Assembly: GCA_001586965.3 (NCBI GenBank)
Contig: LUCW03002614.1
Coordinates: 175,001 to 232,500, forward strand
Direction of reading: 5' to 3'
Source of the DNA: Sphaeroforma sirkka
Lineage: Eukaryota; Opisthokonta; Ichthyosporea; Ichthyophonida
Length of the DNA stretch: 57,500 nucleotides
The notes beneath the pieces are model-generated. The model was not told where the DNA came from and searched no databases. It worked only from the letters and a program-made list of their open reading frames with translations. Below, piece after piece: positions 1-12,959 of this stretch (position 1 is its first letter; each line of letters opens with the position of its first letter). Position numbers and translations under genes: made by a program.

Positions 1-661
1 TAATATATATATATAATATATATATAATATTATATATTGTTATAATATTATTATACATATTATTATGGCTATTATAATATTATTATTATAATACATATTA
101 TTATTATTATTATTATTATATATTATATGCTACATACATGTTGGCGTCATCATCATCATCACCAACAACATATTGCTGCTGGTTATAACATATTAATACA
201 TCAAATATAATACATATTATTGTTATTATTAATATTATTATTATTATATATTATTATTATTACGTACATATTATATAATATATACATATTGGTGCATATT
301 ATTATATATTATTATTACATAATATTGTATATGTGAGTTATATAACATATAATTAATTATATTATTATTATTATATTATTATTGTTATTATTGCCATATA
401 TACATATACATAATACATACCACATACATTACATTCAATACAACACACGCATCATCAACATCACCATCAACATCAACAATACATGTATTATTATTATTAT
501 TGTCACATCAACAAAACACGTCATGCAACATCATCATCATCATCATCATCATATATGTTACATACATATTATTATTACATTAACATTGCATGTACGCGTA
601 CATTATATATATATACATGTTTATTATATATATATATAAAAATAAAATATGACACATATTG

Positions 662-840
<179 letters not shown>

Positions 841-1025
841 TGCATGTATTATCTTGCTATACATTGCATGCGTACCTGGAGTGTTAATCATGTGTTTTGG
901 AATTTGTCTATTCGAATCGAGAAGTTGTTTGTATTTAGCATTTGCACGAAGTTTTAGGTAGTGTCTCAGTCTGAGTCGCCGAACTAGCAGCTAGTTATGT
1001 GACATATGCCTAGGATATAGATAAC

Positions 1026-1295
1026 GTGAAGGGTGTGTATTTTCACACATGCGCGGTCTATGAAACCAACATTCATACTTCCCCTCGCAGAGACATTTTA
1101 TAGGCGCATAAATGTTAGATGGAATGCATAGGCGCATAAATGTTAGATGGAATGCATATGCATATGCATATGTGAAGGGTGTGCATTTTCACACATGTGC
1201 GGTCTATGAAATCAACATTCATACTTCCCCACGCAGAGACATTTTATAGGCGTATAAATGTTAGATGGATTGTATATGCATATGCATATGCACAT
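1026..1295. repeat. 146-bp tandem duplication
   Basis: The segment starting GTGAAGGGTGTG at 1026 recurs at 1172 with few differences. The shared block includes the hairpin-like TTTTCACACATG, the stretch ending CGCAGAGACATTTTATAGG and a nested repeat of GGCGCATAAATGTTAGATGG. It ends in an array of GCATAT hexamers. It lies in 5' flanking DNA and its function is unknown. Confidence 0.85.
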
Positions 1296-1809
1296 GTATA
1301 TGCATGGACCAGTATACTTCCGTTTGATAGTTGACCTGTAGTCAAGTCTATATACAAAAATGTGTTTGGCGCTTCTCATCGTACCAGTACCAGCTCTTCT
1401 GCTGCCGCCACAGCCTTGAATCGGGCAGCCTATCTGCAAAGTGCACTCTACGAACATATCACTCACGATTCAGTCATAACCACTGCTTTCCCTTGAAGAC
1501 TCGCTGTGTATATGATACATTTGGGGGCGATAATGTACAGCCTGTTATGTACAATACTATCTGTGTACTGGATGATGTGTTTTAACTCGAACATCCCGTA
1601 GCATGTACAGGTAGCGCGTGCTGCGACGACTGCTATGCCTAGTTGGGGCTGCGTCCTCCATACCAAAACCTGTGTTGTTCATCATCGGATCACTCCAAAC
1701 AATCTGTGTGCACTCACACAAGTCTGCGAATATTCACACACACATGATGTACACAACAGTATGTAGGCTCACACTCCGGCGTGTATGTATACACTACCTC
1801 ATTCCGCAG

Positions 1810-4800
1810 TACCGAGAGGCGTCTGGGCGTACAGTCGATAAGCTGACCCTGGCCGAGAAGATTGTGTACTCTCATCTAACGGATGCCACTCAGCCCATTG
1901 CGCGCGGGGAGACCTACCTGCACCTGAAACCCGATCGAGTGGCCATGCAAGACGCCAGCGCACAGATGGCTCTGCTGCAGTTCATGTTGGCGGGTATGTT
2001 GGTGTATGGTATCCTATTGAGATTGAATCCGGTGGCGAGTCGGTTAGGGAGTGTGTGATTATCTGTTTACATAGGGGTTCGACTGTTACGGACTCTTGTG
2101 TTTGCGGCTGGTTGGTACAGTATGTGGGGACGGGAGCCTATTTCTAGGTGAGTATAACAGGGCCAACTTATTTTACCGGGTTCGATTACTAGTGTATGTA
2201 TGACTGGTGTCCGTGTCGCTCGGAATGTGCCCATTGTTTCATGTTGCTTGTGGTGGTACGAGCGGAGTGATAGAGGTACAAATCTGCCTGTGCTACCATA
2301 CACGTTGAGATGCAGATTAACAGTGCACAGATGACTATATTGTAGTCGCACCAATATTAGGTTGAGTCCACGTTTGTATTGTATGTGATATTGTTTGTGT
2401 CGATGTACAGGTGTATTCAAACACACTTGGTGCTGGCCGGCATTAGAGTATAAGGGAGAGGACTGTCTGACGGGTACCTGCTAGTGCAAGATATTGTCTG
2501 TATCGTTTTGGTGCTCTGTTGGTCACGCCGAGTACTCGCCAGCACAACAGCGACTCTTCTGTGTTGACGCAGTGACAGATATAACAGTTATAGGATCAAC
2601 GATGTTGTTGTACCGCCTTGTTCTGAGGTATATCCACAATACAGAATACTGTCCCCATCATACCAACACGTCGACTATGTGCAAGTTTTATGGATTTCAT
2701 AGCATTGTGCAGGTGCGTCTTCTTTCGTCATATACTAGACACATGCTTGCCTACAGGCCCCCCTTCGCTGCGAATTGTGGCGCCTTTGTATTCCAACATC
2801 TGTATGTGGGCCGCCTGATAATATTTATTGAATGGACCGTATTTGCATTCGAATCCGAGTTTGCAATGTGCGTAACATGTTTTGAGTGAGATTGACATTT
2901 AGTGTATTTGAGTACATATACTTGCATTCTGGTGGCCTGCGGTAGCTTGATGTACGTTACGTTTCAGACATTGCTTTCGGGTTCATGTTATATCTACCTT
3001 TATACTCTCAATATCCGAAAAGCGCTATTTGGGTGTGTAGTTTCCAATATGACAGAACACAATGGGCTATGCATTGCTTTCACCCAAGCACTACATTCGA
3101 TGCCCTCGAACAGTACCGGCATCTTTATTGGTTTACATCCGTTCTCAGTATGTTGTGTTACCACCCCAAACTTCGCTTAACATAAACCTCGAACCCTGAA
3201 TCCAAACCCTAAAACCTCAACTCTATAGGACTTAAGACGACCAAAGTGCACTCGTCGATCCATTGCGATCATTTGATTGCGGCTGAGAAGGGACCTGCGG
3301 CCGATCTCGCGACGTCAAATAAAGAAAGTGGAGAAATCTACGACTTTTTGGGCTCTGCTGCTAAGAAATACGGAATCGGCTTCTGGAGACCTGGATCTGG
3401 TAGGTATACTTATCACGCAATATCAAGCTATAAGGTTTATGATGTTATTCTGAGTGTGGTGGAAAGTGGTGTGTAACATTGTCTTTGAGCAGGTTGGTGT
3501 TGAGGTGAAGCACCGCAACTGCTACCTGTAAATGGAGCGAGTGTCTGATGTCCATGATGATCTCGCATGCCGCCTCTTATATGTATATCGTGATATCGTC
3601 GATGCTGCGAATCTGAAGAAGATTTGGGAACTCTGGCTATGTATTTGAATACATACCTGTTACCAATTCATTATTTTGGCACGACTCTGTGTTTATAGGC
3701 ACACACATAGGCATATCTGTACGCACGCACTATCATTCGTACCATGACTATGGCTCCATGCCAGCAGCTCATACGTGTGTATATAGAGGGGTACGTATCG
3801 TTTGCTGCCTTATATTGACAATGGGCAACTGGCTTTCGTTTTTATACACAATTTTCGGGGTCTACATCTAGGCTATATTCACATACCTCAACGCACTGCC
3901 ATAGGTATCATCTATCAGTAGAACACTCTACCAGTATACTGATGCTGAGCACAGACTGGCACACACCCAACACCAAACTATAGCCTAAAATCCCTGACAC
4001 TAAAGCCTAAACCCTAAATCCTGAAAACTATTCTCCCTACCCCCCTCTCCATCCCATAGGTATCATTCATCAGATTGTTCTGGAGAACTACGCTGCGCCG
4101 GGTACGCTGATGCTAGGTACTGATTCGCACACGCCGAATGCGGGGGGTCTGGGAACAATTGCGATTGGGGTAGGAGGTGCAGATGCGGTGGATGCCATGG
4201 CTGGTTTGTCATGGGAGCTCAAAGCACCTAAGGTCACTGGTATGTGTACAACAGCTTATATATATATATATATATATATATAATATGATATATTATAGTA
4301 TATATGATATATATGCGTCTTTTTGTCGTGTGAACTGTAAATGCACGTTAGCTTAAAGTTCTATATGTATGTTGTGCGTGTGGGACGGTGCGGTGGACAG
4401 TATGTCGAGTCTTTCTTGAGAGCTTAAGACATTCAAGATCATCGTGCATGGCATGCTTTGTAAGATGCCTGTGTAGAACTGCGCCCTTTATTTTTATCTG
4501 GCTTCATACTGTGTGCGACAATCTATACCACCAACCTGTGCTAGTTTGTTGTAGAATTGCAAGGTACTGAAAGGGCACTGGCGTATGCATGGTATGGTTG
4601 CACCTGATAATGTGAAGCTAGGTGCCCATGTCTCAACGTTAGGCATCCTTATAGTGTACTTTCAGTTGAGTAAGCTCCTACACCACTTGACATCAATAGA
4701 CAACTGCCCTCGAGGCCTGCACCTGGTTCTCAATTTTGGACTCACTGGGCATACATGACCTGCTTCTATTGACAACAGACAGTAGCTTGAGTGGGGGTAC

Positions 4801-7141
4801 TCGTTACTCATGTACTCGTGTCCAATTAAATAGGTATCAAACTGACGGGACGACTGAATGGCTGGGCCTCTCCCAAGGACGTGGTACTTCATCTGGTCGG
4901 CAAATTGACTGTGAACGGTGGAACAGGTAAGTTCACAGAAATAAGCGAGTATCACATAGACTGGCGCTTAGATACTACTGTGTATGTACATTCAATGGGG
5001 ATAAGAGCTCATCCCAAGCGCATGGTTTATATTTATATATATGTATCGACCATAAGTAAGAGGTCGGATGAAAGTGTAAGTTTTTCGTAAATGCTGTTTA
5101 TTTCCAGGACATAAGTTCCTCAGCTCAACGGTTTGATCCAACACAGCTTCATATACAGTGCACTTCTTGGAGTGCTTTGGTTTATCGCTTTGATCCACAC
5201 ATAGCTTCATACACAGGGCACGTCTTGGAGTGCTTTGGTTTAACGCCTTGATCTACACATTAACGTCATCCGCAGGGCACATCTTTGAGTATTTTGGCGA
5301 GGGTGTCGAGTCGCTCTCCTGCACCGGCATGGCCACCATCTGCAACATGGGCGCCGAGATGGGTGCCACCACCTCTGTCTTCCCTTACACACCAAGCATG
5401 CACGACTATCTAGTGGCCACAGGCCGAGAGCAGGTGGCCACCCAGGCAGACGCCTTCCAGAACGAGCTACTGCGTGCGGATGAGGGCTGTGAGCAAGCGC
5501 AGGTGTACGACCGCGTGGTGGAGATTGACCTGTCCAGTTTGGAGCCGCATATCAGTACGTGCACAGGGGTTTTCCATGTGTATCAATGAGTGTATGTGTC
5601 CTGTATTACGGCTACGCCTGATAGAGATAGATCTGACACCACAGTGAAATGTATTAGTGTCTTTACTTAGACTGGCACAATGAATATCCACCCTACCTAC
5701 AGACGGGCCTTTCTCGCCCGATCGCTCGTTCCCACTGTCAGAGTTTGCCAAAGCTGTGAAGGAAAATAACTGGCCTACGGAACTGAAGTCTGCTTTGATT
5801 GGCTCGTGCACCAACAGCAGTTACGAAGACATCACAAAGGTATTGTGGTTGATCGTTTTGAGTGTGTACAAGCACATTGAGTAAAACATATGTATACGCA
5901 CATGTTTTTAGGCACATTGCCTCGAGTGAGGACACGAGGTACGATTATATAGAATACAGTGATATACACAGGATGCAGCTTCTCGCGTATGTATATGCGT
6001 ATATGTACGTGTATGTGTATGTGTATGTGTATGGCTGTCTGCATTCGTGGCCGAAGACTCATGTATTATCATGTCATGCATTTTAGTGTTATTATAGTTA
6101 TTATAGTTTTTTTAGAGTTTAGGGGTTTAGGGGTTATGTTTCCTCTCAAGCTCAGCTGCGATGGAAGATACTGACTATAGCCCATATTCGTACCACCACC
6201 TGACAGGCAGCTGATATTGCCAACCAAGCCAAGGCAGCTGGTCTCAGTGCGAAGTCAGAACTACTCATTACACCTGGATCCACTATGATTGAGAAGACTA
6301 TTGCGAGAGACGGCCTTACCCAGTCTCTGACGGATATTGGAGGTAAACGATGCGATACCTGTAGTATTTAACTATACTCACATACCTACCACACATGGAT
6401 ACGTTCGTACATACACTGGAATGTTACTACAGCCTTGCAATGTTTGAGATCAATGCATCTGTTGTTTGTGAGAAGCTCGGGAAAGGCTCTATACACTAAT
6501 CATTTCGTAAAAAATCGGACCCCCACCCCACCCCCTTATCCCGGTACTCAATGTCAGAATACACGAGCGGCGCTGTATGTGATAGTTCTGTATGAAGGCG
6601 AGAGTGACGTATTCTCTGACATCACATCACACCATTGCGCAAGTGTTCACGTGCTGTGTAGTAGATTTCTGATCCCAGTTTTGACCCGTCGAGGTGTACG
6701 ACCGACTTGCTCACGGATTTGGTGGCTTGCTCATTTGACAGTACTCGCCAGTGATGTGCTTCGTTTTCTATTGAGATGCTGCCGGCTGTTCCTTTGTTTA
6801 GTTATTCGTATCGTTGATAAGGTGGTTGTTTGCCAAGGACTGTACCACGGCTGCGGTGCTTTATTAAGGTGTTCGATATTCTGCTCAACTTATTTCTATC
6901 TATATCTACTTAAACGTTAGGTATGGTGCTTGCTAATGCATGTGGTCCATGCATCGGTCAGTGGAAACGTCATCTGGATGACAAGAACGAACCGAACGCG
7001 ATCATCACGTCATTCAACCGCAATTTCGTGAAACGTAACGATGGCAATCCCAAGACGCTGAACTTCCTTGCCGCGCCAGGTACGATTTGTACTGATATAG
7101 ATAGTCATGGTCTAGTGTATACTTCTATTAATTTTCCACAA

Positions 7142-7208
<67 letters not shown>

Positions 7209-7275
7209 ATATATATCATATATCTATATATCTACATATCTATATATCTGTATATCTGGATATCTACATATCTGG

Positions 7276-7349
<74 letters not shown>

Positions 7350-7436
7350 TATATGATATGCATACATACATGCATACATATGAGCATATATACGCACGCA
7401 CATCATCATCACATCACAACGTACATATTATATATA

Positions 7437-7497
<61 letters not shown>

Positions 7498-7552
7498 GTA
7501 TGTCTGTAAGTATGTAAATATGTATGTATGTATCTATGTATGTATGTATGTA

Positions 7553-7611
<59 letters not shown>

Positions 7612-8226
7612 CAATTTAGGCATTTGCCATGGACTACAATCACATGAGATATATCCTGCTGTTATGCAAATGTTGTGTTCCTATCACTACTCGTACAACT
7701 GTTCAATGGCTCTTAATACTTTTTTCTGCAGTTGTTCATCAACAAAGGAGACGGTGTATTCTCACAAAAGTATTGCGTAGCGTACGTTCCTATCAACACA
7801 TATCATATAAAGTATTCAATGGCTCTTAACACGCTTTGTCTACATTTAATTATCCACAGAGGTGACTGTGGCCATGTCGTTCGCCGGAACCACCACATTC
7901 AACCCAGTAACAGACAACATCCCTGGTACTGATTTCAAGTTCTCACCGCCGAAGAGTGAAACTCTGCCATCAAGGGGGTTCTCATTATACAGGTAATGAC
8001 TTTGAACAGGTTTGGTTCCACGCATGTAAATGTATGGATTCTACTGTATATAGAGTAGTTATACATAGACGTCATTCCATGTCATACACACATGTACATA
8101 TATACCTTTTTTAATTTATATGTGCTCGAATTTTACTGTATTTATACATGCCATACATGGACGTCGTTCCATGGCAGTATACATACGTACATATATACCT
8201 TTTGCTGGCTGCGTGTGCTCTAGATC

Positions 8227-8292
<66 letters not shown>

Positions 8293-10905
8293 GTTATACA
8301 TAGACGTCTATAATAGCTATACTATATATATATATAATAGTTATACATAGACGTCAGTCTGTATGCTCTACGGCGGCATCTTAATGTCTGTTTGCGGTTT
8401 ACAATGAAAACACTGTCCTGTGGTGTATATGATAAAGTCTTCGTGCTGCTTTCGTTCAGTGGTGGGGCATTCTTTAAAAACCCAAACCCTCATAACGGTG
8501 TAGACTATTCAGCATGTGGTACTGCTGGATGCCATTCCTTGCATGTGGCATGATCTATATACTTCAATGAGTTTGTCCTCCGCCTTCGCCTGTCGTCTCC
8601 GCCCCAAACCGGTCTGTCTCTCAACAACTGTCCTGAACGTGGGTCAAGATTTTCGCTCGAGAGTATTGCTGACATTTGTACGCGTTTTACATGCCGCAGC
8701 CAAGATATATTCCAGAGGCCAAACCCCGATGCGGACGCAGACGTAAATGTGAGTCCGTCGAGTGAGCGTCTGCAACTGCTGGAGCCCTTCGATGCCTGGA
8801 ACGGAGAGGACTTCAAAGGTACGAGGGTTATAGTCTGAGTGGTGTTGGGGGCTATTCCTGTGCAATACGCAGACTTCGTCTGTTTGTGGGGTGTGTGTAT
8901 GTCCTTCATATGTTTGTATGTTTTGTGTTCATATATTTGTATGTTGTGTTCATATGTCTGTATGTTGTGTTCATATGTTTGTATGTTGTGTTCATATGTC
9001 TGTATGTTGTGTTCATATGTTTGTATGTTGTGTGTACTTGCTTGTGCGGTTCTATTGCTCAATCGTAGATGGTGCCTTATGTACTGTTGGATCAGTTGCC
9101 TTGGGTATGACTGACGTCTTTCTCGTCACATTTCGCCGCTGTGCTGCTTGTAAAGTTCTAAATCTATACTTCGCAAATGAGGTGCGTGCACGAGTCTGAT
9201 CACATCCATATCCCATGTGTACGCATACTAAACGTACCAGCGTTTGCGTGCACGAGTCTGATCACATCCCTATCCCATGTGTACGCATACTAAACGTACC
9301 AGCGTGCCACATTGGCAGATACACACACATACACTTCCACCACACTGTGCTTATGAGTTATAGCCTGCGCTTCTCTGTGCCACTCGTATGCTAATCGCAC
9401 CCACCCATAACACACTACAACCCAAACAGATATGTTGGTGAGTGTGAAGGTCCAGGGCAAATGTACCACCGACCATATCTCCGCGGCTGGTCCCTGGCTG
9501 AAATACAAGGGCCATCTCGAGAACATTGCGGAGAACACGCTCATTGGCGCTGTCAACGACGAGAATGACAAGGTCAACAACGTGCACAACTCTCTCACGG
9601 ATGAGTTTGACACCATCCCGGAGGTTATGAAGGCTTACAAGGACGCCAAGAAGCAGTGGATGGTGTTGGCGGATCACAACTACGGCGAAGGTAGTGCGCG
9701 AGAGCACGCGGCCATGCAGGTATGTGTCAGCAATACCCCAAAGTCCCCAGAGGCAGAACCCAAAGTCCCGAGGCCCAAAGTCCCGAGGCCTAAAGTGTTT
9801 TTGTTTTTGAATCTTCCGATATCGTAGTTTACACTATTCAAAACAGGCGTGGGCCTGTGCGTGTGAAAGTTCTACCTTGCTGCGACGGGGATACTCTCAC
9901 CCACATAGTGTGGTTGTCTACTACTGTGCTTTTGACCATGGTCGCCAACCCACGCTTCGCTTCTTCTTGTCTCATGCGTTCACTACTCCCAATCCCTCAG
10001 GTGCGGTACCTGGGCGGGTCTGTGGTTGTGGCTCGGTCGTTTGCTCGCATTCACGAGACCAATCTGAAGAAGCAGGGAGTGCTGCCTCTATGGCTACAGG
10101 ACGAGAACGACTACAGCAAGATCAGCCCACGCGCTTTGTGTTCCACGGGTATGTCTGGCTCAGCCTGTATATCATGTACTTGACAATATTTGTTTGCTAG
10201 GTTTAAACACTGGTGGCTTTTTTTTGGGTAGGTTTGAATACTGACGGCTTCTGTTTATTTGCCCTTGTCCGCATATACAGTATTCGCCATAGAACAGTCG
10301 TCGCACAGTGCGCTCAACTGGTCGAATGCGTTAGCTAACGATGGGTCAGGTCATCCATGGTCATATATATAGTTTTGGGATACATACCTATTACGTTTAG
10401 TGATGGCAAGTACTGCATACCGTAGCACCCATTGCTGCTCGAAAGCTCTGAACCCTAACCCCAAACCTTATACCTAAAACCCTACACTTCTTTACCCTAA
10501 AGTACACGTCAACTGATAGAAGTGCGCTCGTCTGATATGCTCGGCAAAAACGCGGCACCACAGATTAATCAGAGGACGCACGCACCGCATAGACCGATAG
10601 AACCGTTCGCTTTTGCGTTCAATCTCAAACAATCTCATGTGCAACCGATGTGCCCAGACCACTGTCGCACACCTAACACACCAACTCAAACCATCTCCTA
10701 CAACACACACATACACACAGATGGGCTGAGCTCAATTGCTCCCGGATCCAAGGTTGACCTCTTGGTCCGAAATCCCGGCCAGGACACCATCCGCATACCC
10801 CTGCGACACACACTCAGCGGCGACCAGATTGAATGGATTCGGGCGGGTTCGGCATTGAACATGATTGCCGCTGCCCAGGCAAGGGAGGAGGCGGCTTCAG
10901 CGTAG
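1810..10905 (+). CDS. ACO2: Aconitate hydratase, mitochondrial type (13 exons recognised, 5' end missing)
   Basis: Interconverts citrate and isocitrate in the TCA cycle in the mitochondrial matrix, using a [4Fe-4S] cluster. Exons: 1810-1993, 3229-3399, 4060-4239, 4834-4926, 5276-5554, 5703-5839, 6207-6342, 6921-7079, 7860-7992, 8700-8818, 9430-9719, 10001-10148 and 10721-10905 (TAG at 10903). All joins keep phase and sum to 2214 nt (737 residues), against about 780 for animal ACO2, so only the N-terminal presequence region is missing. The match is close throughout: [35 protein letters not shown], the cluster cysteine in [14 protein letters not shown], the other two in [44 protein letters not shown] and the C-terminal domain [14 protein letters not shown]. 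This is the mitochondrial rather than the IRP1 type, judged by length and sequence. A poly(A) signal AATAAA lies at 11136-11141. The start codon was not located. Confidence 0.97.
1994..3228 (+). other. Aconitase intron 1
   Basis: A GT-AG intron of 1235 bp, donor GTATGT, splitting a Gly codon. It holds open frames of up to 131 codons (2494-2889), but none resembles a known family. The acceptor is preceded by degenerate CCCTAAA-like motifs (3191-3220). I see no gene in it. Confidence 0.8.
5099..5300 (+). repeat. Tandem copies of an intron 3' end plus exon start (58-59 bp unit)
   Basis: The end of aconitase intron 4 and the start of the next exon are repeated in tandem. CAG followed by GCAC(T/G/A)TCTT-GAGT(G/A)(C/T)TTTGG occurs at 5156, 5214 and 5273. 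Only the last copy (exon from 5276) continues into the conserved reading frame [11 protein letters not shown]. The upstream copies read as related short peptides such as GHVLECFG and then run into intron-like sequence. A further partial copy of the intron part lies just before 5156. Confidence 0.85.
6343..6920 (+). other. Aconitase intron 7
   Basis: A 578-bp intron between the conserved TDIG and [13 protein letters not shown] coding segments. It contains a 161-codon open frame (6435-6920) whose translation resembles nothing recognisable and which runs into the next exon in the wrong frame. I regard it as chance. Nothing else was seen. Confidence 0.75.
7144..7608. repeat. Compound microsatellite (AT, CA, TATG units)
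   Basis: A block inside aconitase intron 8 (7080-7859) made of (AT)n, a short (CA)n, ATATCT-type hexamers, about a dozen TATG tetramers near 7445-7500 and (AT)n again. It gives spurious open frames on both strands. Confidence 0.95.
8229..8289. repeat. (AT)n microsatellite
   Basis: About 60 bp of AT dinucleotide inside aconitase intron 9 (7993-8699). It is flanked by duplicated copies of a segment containing ATACATAGACGTC (near 8061, 8293 and 8340). Confidence 0.9.
8905..9033. repeat. 21-bp minisatellite
   Basis: About six copies of a 21-bp unit containing CATATGT(T/C)TGTATGTTGTGTT, with CATATG at 8951, 8972, 8993 and 9014. It lies in aconitase intron 10 (8819-9429). Because 21 is a multiple of three, several frames stay open, but it is not coding. 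Confidence 0.92.
9184..9306. repeat. 62-bp tandem duplication
   Basis: Two nearly identical 62-bp copies beginning GCGTGCACGAGTCTGATCAC at 9184 and 9246, inside aconitase intron 10. One internal base differs (CATCCATATC against CATCCCTATC), so the duplication looks recent. Confidence 0.93.
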
Positions 10906-12959
10906 GTGTTGACTAGTTAATTATTGTGTGGATGTTAATTACTGTGTTGAATAGTTGACATATTATTGTATCGGACAGTTGTCTGGTTATATCAGATGTC
11001 TGATGCGTATCATCTTAGGTGAACCTTTGGACCAAGGTGTAGTACGCGCTGCGTTGGGTGTAACTGCGCGAGTAGCACTAATTTAGTAAAATTGGCGGGA
11101 AGTGTCGTTTTTATTCGGTTTTACCAAACACACTAAATAAAAGCCAGCAACGTCACAAATATACGTTTATATATTTCGGATATATTTTGTATGAAGCAGC
11201 CCAGAATGTTTTAGCAATCTCTGCTGGGCCACAAAAGTGCATTAAAAAATCTGCGCGTAAATAAGGATGTGAACAGTGATACAAGGGTGTGACAAGTCTA
11301 AAACACAATTGGCATGGGTGGATTGCCCACGAGTATCCGGGGTTTCGACACCTTCCCAGTTGCTATGAGTTGTTGATGGATGAGTGCGTTTGTAGGGAGG
11401 GTGGTTGGTCAAAATCAAACTCTTGCGAGATAGACCCAAACGCATGGCACAAACAGTAGAACGACAGCCGCGCTCCTATAATGCCAATGTTTATTTTGAC
11501 AGAATGTAGTCCCGTGGTTGGTAGGTACAGACGGTCCGAACGAACTGGCCGATACTAAAATTTGTAGAATAATAACTAATTTCACAGTGAGAAAGCAGAT
11601 GATTCTGCTCAATAAAAACAATGGTGCCACTAGTAACTTTAATAACAGGGAGACTGGAGACCAAAATTTTAGGATAGATCTATTGATGTCTCACATGATC
11701 TCAGACCCAAGAGAGACTGTCCTCTCAAAATATATACTACTTGGCTGAACATCCACATTACTCCCCGCAGAGCGGGTGAGCACAGCTGGGTGAAAGTTCG
11801 GTACGTCTTTCAACCAATCATTCTGAAGATTGTATAAATCAATATTTATCAGCGTACAAAGCACAACCCTATAAACCTAAAATATTGTTGTGTACGCGCG
11901 GTAGTAAATTTTCACATCCGAACAAAACATCATCATGCATCACAGGACTTATACCCAGCGGGGATAACCCGGAGCATTTGACTTGGTGCTGCATCGTGTA
12001 GCATACCAAAAAACCAACATAGCCTCGCCGCCACCACATCGTGCGAAATCGGTCCGCAAAGCGGCTGATTGAGCATTTGACTTGGTGCATAGGCACAGTC
12101 TACTACCCCACGGCACACTGACCGGTACTAAAATTGACTAATAGGCTATTTTGAATAGTAAATGCCATAGCCTCCTAAAATAATTACATAGAAGCACTCG
12201 CTATAAATTACAGCTCCGGGCGTTTGTTTGAATTGAGATGCATAGGCACAGTATATCAAATGGACCTATGATAAAATACCTGGTACGCGTTATGTGAATA
12301 CTAAAATAAAGCAGTTCCTTGAATAAACGACCCCATGCATTTGGCTTGAGGTGCAAAAAGGCACAGGATATCGAATGTACCGATAATAAAATGCCTGGTA
12401 CGCGTTATGTTAGTACTACTATAAGCAGTCCCTTAAATATACGATCGCATTCATTTGGCTTGAGGGACAGTCAGTCATACTTACAAATTTTAGGATGAAG
12501 CGAGTTTGGTAAAATTTTGTACGGCGAGTATTTTATATTGAGAAGTGGTCAAGGTCACCCGCAAGATTAAGTATTAAAAATCAATTATGTGTAGGTGTAG
12601 CCTATCCGTGTCTTTTGCATGTGTTCCCACTTGACTAATATTTGGAACTCACTAAGGGGTTACCAGTTAGGAACTGCCCATACTATCTCAAAGGAGAGAA
12701 GACTGAGATGCCTCAGCGGCTTAGACGCCCACTGGACCAAGAAAACACCATCCAAGCACACTCTCCGTCCACAAGCATCTGACACCATATGTCCCTGTCA
12801 ACACATCAGACGAAGTGATTGTCTATCGCTGTATTCATAAATGCAGTCCAGCACACATTGCTATGTATCCCGGATCAACATATCAAATTTATCTATCTAT
12901 ATATCTATCTAAATCTTTATATACACTCCTGCCCTGTGCCTTATCTCACCACTACTTCT
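10906..12959. other. Convergent intergenic region, aconitase/helicase
   Basis: About 2 kb between two tail-to-tail genes. It contains the aconitase poly(A) signal (11136-11141) and a family of diverged direct repeats at about 11964-12475. No coding region is supported. Open frames such as 12619-12840 show no family resemblance. Confidence 0.7.
11964..12475. repeat. Diverged direct repeats (about 115 bp)
   Basis: CCTGGTACGCGTTATGT occurs at 12279 and 12394 within two copies of a roughly 115-bp unit. The unit includes a GCATTTG(A/G)CTTG-type start, GGCACAG-ATATC and an AAGCAGT(T/C)CCTT segment. Related partial copies (GAGCATTTGACTTGGTGC) occur near 11971 and 12072. No terminal repeats or coding sequence identify a transposon family. 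Confidence 0.7.

Noticed and set aside
2170-2200. tRNA B-box-like GGTTCGATTAC
   Set aside because: No matching A box or cloverleaf arms nearby.
2494-2889. 131-codon frame in aconitase intron 1
   Set aside because: No family resemblance, no splice or promoter context, and the flanking exons join in phase without it.
6435-6920. 161-codon frame in aconitase intron 7
   Set aside because: No recognisable domain; the composition is like the surrounding intron.
6923-7643. Open frames of 228 (+) and 71 (-) codons
   Set aside because: Only 6921-7079 is coding (aconitase exon). The rest is compound microsatellite read through as IYIY, HTHT and YVCMYVCM runs.
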